This document shows, piece after piece, positions 62,182-64,000 of a DNA stretch of 64,000 nucleotides; within the stretch, counting starts at the first letter, position 1, and the number at the start of each line of letters is the position of its first letter. A program made the position numbers and the translations under genes. This stretch comes from Cellulomonas fimi (lineage in GTDB: Bacteria > Actinomycetota > Actinomycetes > Actinomycetales > Cellulomonadaceae): positions 21,954 to 85,953 of the forward strand of contig NZ_JABCJJ010000013.1 in assembly GCF_012952065.1 (NCBI RefSeq). The letters are read 5' to 3'. The notes under the pieces are model-generated. The model saw only the letters and a list, made by a program, of their open reading frames with translations, searched no databases and was not told the origin of the DNA.

Positions 62182-62939
62182 CCGCTCACCCCCATGAGGC
62201 TCGTGACGGCGTCGTCGGTGAGCGACGAGACCAGTGCGGGCAGCGCGACGAACGCCGTGCCGACGAGGAGGAGCGTCATCAGGATCTTGAGCGGGAAGCC
62301 GAGCGCGAACGCGTTGAGCGCCGGGGCGACGCGCGTGAGGAGCCCGAGCCCGACGTCGGCGAGGAACAGCACGACGATCAGCGGGCCCGCGACCTGGAGC
62401 GCGGCGAGGAACATCTGCGTGAGGCCGTCGGCGCTCGCGGCGCCCATCGCGGCGAGGTCGAGCGGCGTGCCCAGCGGCAGCACGTCGAACGTCCGGACCA
62501 GGCCCGCGACGATGAGCTGGTACCCGTCGGAGGCGAACAGCAGCACGATCGCCGTGAGCTGGTAGAGCCGCTGGAACTGCGCGCCGCTCGTGAGGTTCAA
62601 GGGGTCGAACGCCTGCGCGAGCTGGAAGCCGGCGAACAGGTCGATCAGCCCGCCGGCGGCCTGGACCGCCGAGAAGACGAGTGCCACGAGGAACCCGAGC
62701 GCGGCGCCGATCAGCACCTGGAGCATCAGCTGAGCGACGAACGCGGCGACGTCCGCCGGGTCGGACGCGGCCCGCGCTCGCGGGGCCACCAGCAGGGCCA
62801 GCCCCGTCGCGAGCATCGCCTTGACGGTGCCCGGGATGCCACGGTGGGCGAACGGGGGCGCGATCACCAGGAACGCGGCGATCCGGACCCCGGCGAGCAC
62901 GACCGACTCGAGCGCGAGCCACGGCAGCGCGATGTTCAC
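62178..62939 (-). CDS. fliR: Flagellar export gate protein FliR
   Basis: FliR is a membrane component of the FliPQR export channel. The 253-residue protein has about six hydrophobic segments. The family marks are the N-terminal RIAAFLVIAPPFAHRGIPGTVKAML, the segment GFLVALVFSAVQAAGGLIDL with FAGFQLAQAFDP, and the C-terminal APALNAFALGFPLKILMTLL. It follows fliQ by three bases and overlaps flhB by four. Confidence 0.95.
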   Translation of the reverse strand: MNIALPWLALESVVLAGVRIAAFLVIAPPFAHRGIPGTVKAMLATGLALLVAPRARAASDPADVAAFVAQLMLQVLIGAALGFLVALVFSAVQAAGGLIDLFAGFQLAQAFDPLNLTSGAQFQRLYQLTAIVLLFASDGYQLIVAGLVRTFDVLPLGTPLDLAAMGAASADGLTQMFLAALQVAGPLIVVLFLADVGLGLLTRVAPALNAFALGFPLKILMTLLLVGTAFVALPALVSSLTDDAVTSLMGVSG

Positions 62940-62942
62940 GCG

Positions 62943-63218
62943 TCAGCCCCCGCTCAGCAGGGACGGGATGCGCGTGAAGAGCTCCTGGGTGAAGCTCACG
63001 GTCTCCGAGATCATCCAGTGCCCCGCGACCAGCAGCGCGACCGAGACCGCGATGGCCTTGGGCACGAAGCTGAGCGTGACCTCCTGCACCTGCGTGATCG
63101 ACTGCAGCAGCGAGACCGCGAACCCGACGACGAGCGCGGTCACCAGGATCGGCGCGGACAGCTTGGCGGCGAGGATCAGGGCGTCGAGCCCGATGTCGAG
63201 GACGGCGTTGCTGTCCAT
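62943..63218 (-). CDS. fliQ: Flagellar export gate protein FliQ
   Basis: FliQ is a small two-helix membrane protein in the FliPQR channel. The 91 residues contain two hydrophobic hairpin helices, with LDALILAAKLSAPILVTALV and the conserved SITQVQEVTLSFVPKAIAV between and within them. It lies one base after the fliP stop and three before fliR. Confidence 0.96.
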   Translation of the reverse strand: MDSNAVLDIGLDALILAAKLSAPILVTALVVGFAVSLLQSITQVQEVTLSFVPKAIAVSVALLVAGHWMISETVSFTQELFTRIPSLLSGG

Positions 63219-63219
63219 G

Positions 63220-64000
63220 TCAGCCGCCCCCGTTGTAGCTGCCGACCAGCGACGTGACGATGAGCCCCCAGCCGTCGACGAGCACGAAGAGCAGCAGCTT
63301 GAACGGCAGCGACACCATGACGGGCGGGAGCATCACCATGCCCATCGCCATCAGCGCCGACGCGACGACCAGGTCGATGACCAGGAACGGCACGAAGATG
63401 ACGAACCCGATGATGAACGCCGAGCGGAGCTCGGAGAGCATGAACGCCGGGATGAGCGTGAGGGTCTCGACGGACTCGGGGTTCTCCGGGTTGGGGAGGT
63501 CGGCCGCGCGCGTCATGAGCGCGAGGTCCTCCTCGCGCGTGTGGGCGAGCATGAACTCGCGCAACGGCTGGACGCCGACGTCGACCGCCTGCGTGAACGT
63601 CAGCGCGCCGCTCAGGTACGGCTGGAGCCCGGCGTCGTTCACCGCGCCGAGCACGGGCGCCATGATGAACAGGCTGAGGAACAGCGCGAGGCCGGCGATC
63701 ACCTGGTTCGGCGGCACGCCCGTGAGCCCGAGCGCGTTCCGGGTCAGCGCGAGCACCACGAAGATCTTGGTGAAGCTCGTCATCATCAGCAGGACCGCGG
63801 GCGCGACGGAGAGCACCGTGAGCGCGAGCAGCACCGTGATCGAGCTCGACGGGGTGCCGTTGACACCGTTGAGGTCGACGGTCACCGAGGGGTCGCCGGT
63901 CGGGACGCCGGGAGCGGCGGGCGCGGCCGGGTCCGCCGGCGGGACGGGGGCGGCGGGCAGCGCGGCGCGGACGCCGGCGGGGAGCAGGGCCGGCAGCGCC
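63220..64000 (-). CDS. fliP: Flagellar export gate protein FliP, 5' end beyond the window
   Basis: FliP is the main subunit of the export channel. The visible frame gives the full family domain: SITVLLALTVLSVAPAVLLM, MTSFTKIFVVLALTRNALGL, PPNQVIAGLALFLSLFIMAP, and the second half LIPAFMLSELRSAFIIGFVI followed by LVASALMAMGMVMLPP. Upstream of a possible GTG at 63885 the frame stays open to the window edge with a Pro/Ala-rich segment. FliP usually has a cleaved signal peptide, so the true start is probably beyond 64000. I give the open frame to the edge. Confidence 0.9.
   Translation of the reverse strand, partial: ALPALLPAGVRAALPAAPVPPADPAAPAAPGVPTGDPSVTVDLNGVNGTPSSSITVLLALTVLSVAPAVLLMMTSFTKIFVVLALTRNALGLTGVPPNQVIAGLALFLSLFIMAPVLGAVNDAGLQPYLSGALTFTQAVDVGVQPLREFMLAHTREEDLALMTRAADLPNPENPESVETLTLIPAFMLSELRSAFIIGFVIFVPFLVIDLVVASALMAMGMVMLPPVMVSLPFKLLLFVLVDGWGLIVTSLVGSYNGGG

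Overview
This window is very GC-rich DNA with short intergenic gaps, many 4-base start/stop overlaps (ATGA or GTGA) and frequent GTG/TTG starts. An IdeR-type iron repressor, two cell-wall proteins with LAATG sorting signals, a class of LytR-CpsA-Psr ligase, and a peritrichous-type flagellar/chemotaxis locus together suggest a motile high-GC actinobacterium. A member of the Cellulomonadaceae is my best guess; this is inference from protein character, not from a search.

Left part (1-13.6 kb): a peptide/nickel-type ABC importer operon on the minus strand (lipoprotein, two permeases, ATPase, probably a second ATPase running off the left edge); ideR; a divergent serC with a likely leaderless promoter, followed by an MFS transporter; a short LAATG-anchored secreted protein and a DUF4012 membrane protein; then a MarR regulator translationally coupled to an MFS exporter. 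Between 13.08 and 13.62 kb lie two broken-looking genes: a VanZ-like protein lacking its first membrane segment, and the last 45 codons of a CAP-domain protein.

Middle part (13.6-40.9 kb): a surface-glycan locus. UDP-glucose-type dehydrogenase and an AzgA-type purine permease sit at its edge. A plus-strand operon (16.7-23.6 kb) carries two glycosyltransferases, an ABC-2 glycan exporter (permease and ATPase), WecB and a DUF6270 protein. A minus-strand operon (40.3 down to 29.3 kb) carries an LCP ligase, a two-domain glycosyltransferase, WecC, four further glycosyltransferases and a 139-residue protein of unknown function. Between the two arms are an alpha/beta hydrolase-like protein, a 1082-residue secreted beta-propeller/Ig protein and a TupA-like ATP-grasp enzyme. 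WecB and WecC together make UDP-ManNAcA, so the glycan probably contains an acidic amino sugar; the ATP-grasp enzyme could attach an amino acid or peptide to it, and LCP would attach the product to peptidoglycan. A wrecked low-molecular-weight tyrosine phosphatase gene lies next to the LCP gene.

Right part (41.1-64.0 kb): a large repeat-built LAATG-anchored adhesin, a terminator and a duplicated 45-bp element, then one long minus-strand motility/chemotaxis array. In transcription order it reads fliP (open at the right edge), fliQ, fliR, flhB, a previously unremarked 74-codon His/Pro-rich gene coupled at both ends, flhA, a degenerate flhF, a terminator, csrA, cheA, cheW, three tandem chemoreceptor genes, cheB, cheR, cheY, cheX, a second cheY and a second ExxN-containing protein. 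Several genes here carry in-frame tandem repeats in linkers. I saw no tRNA, rRNA, CRISPR array, insertion sequence or prophage gene.
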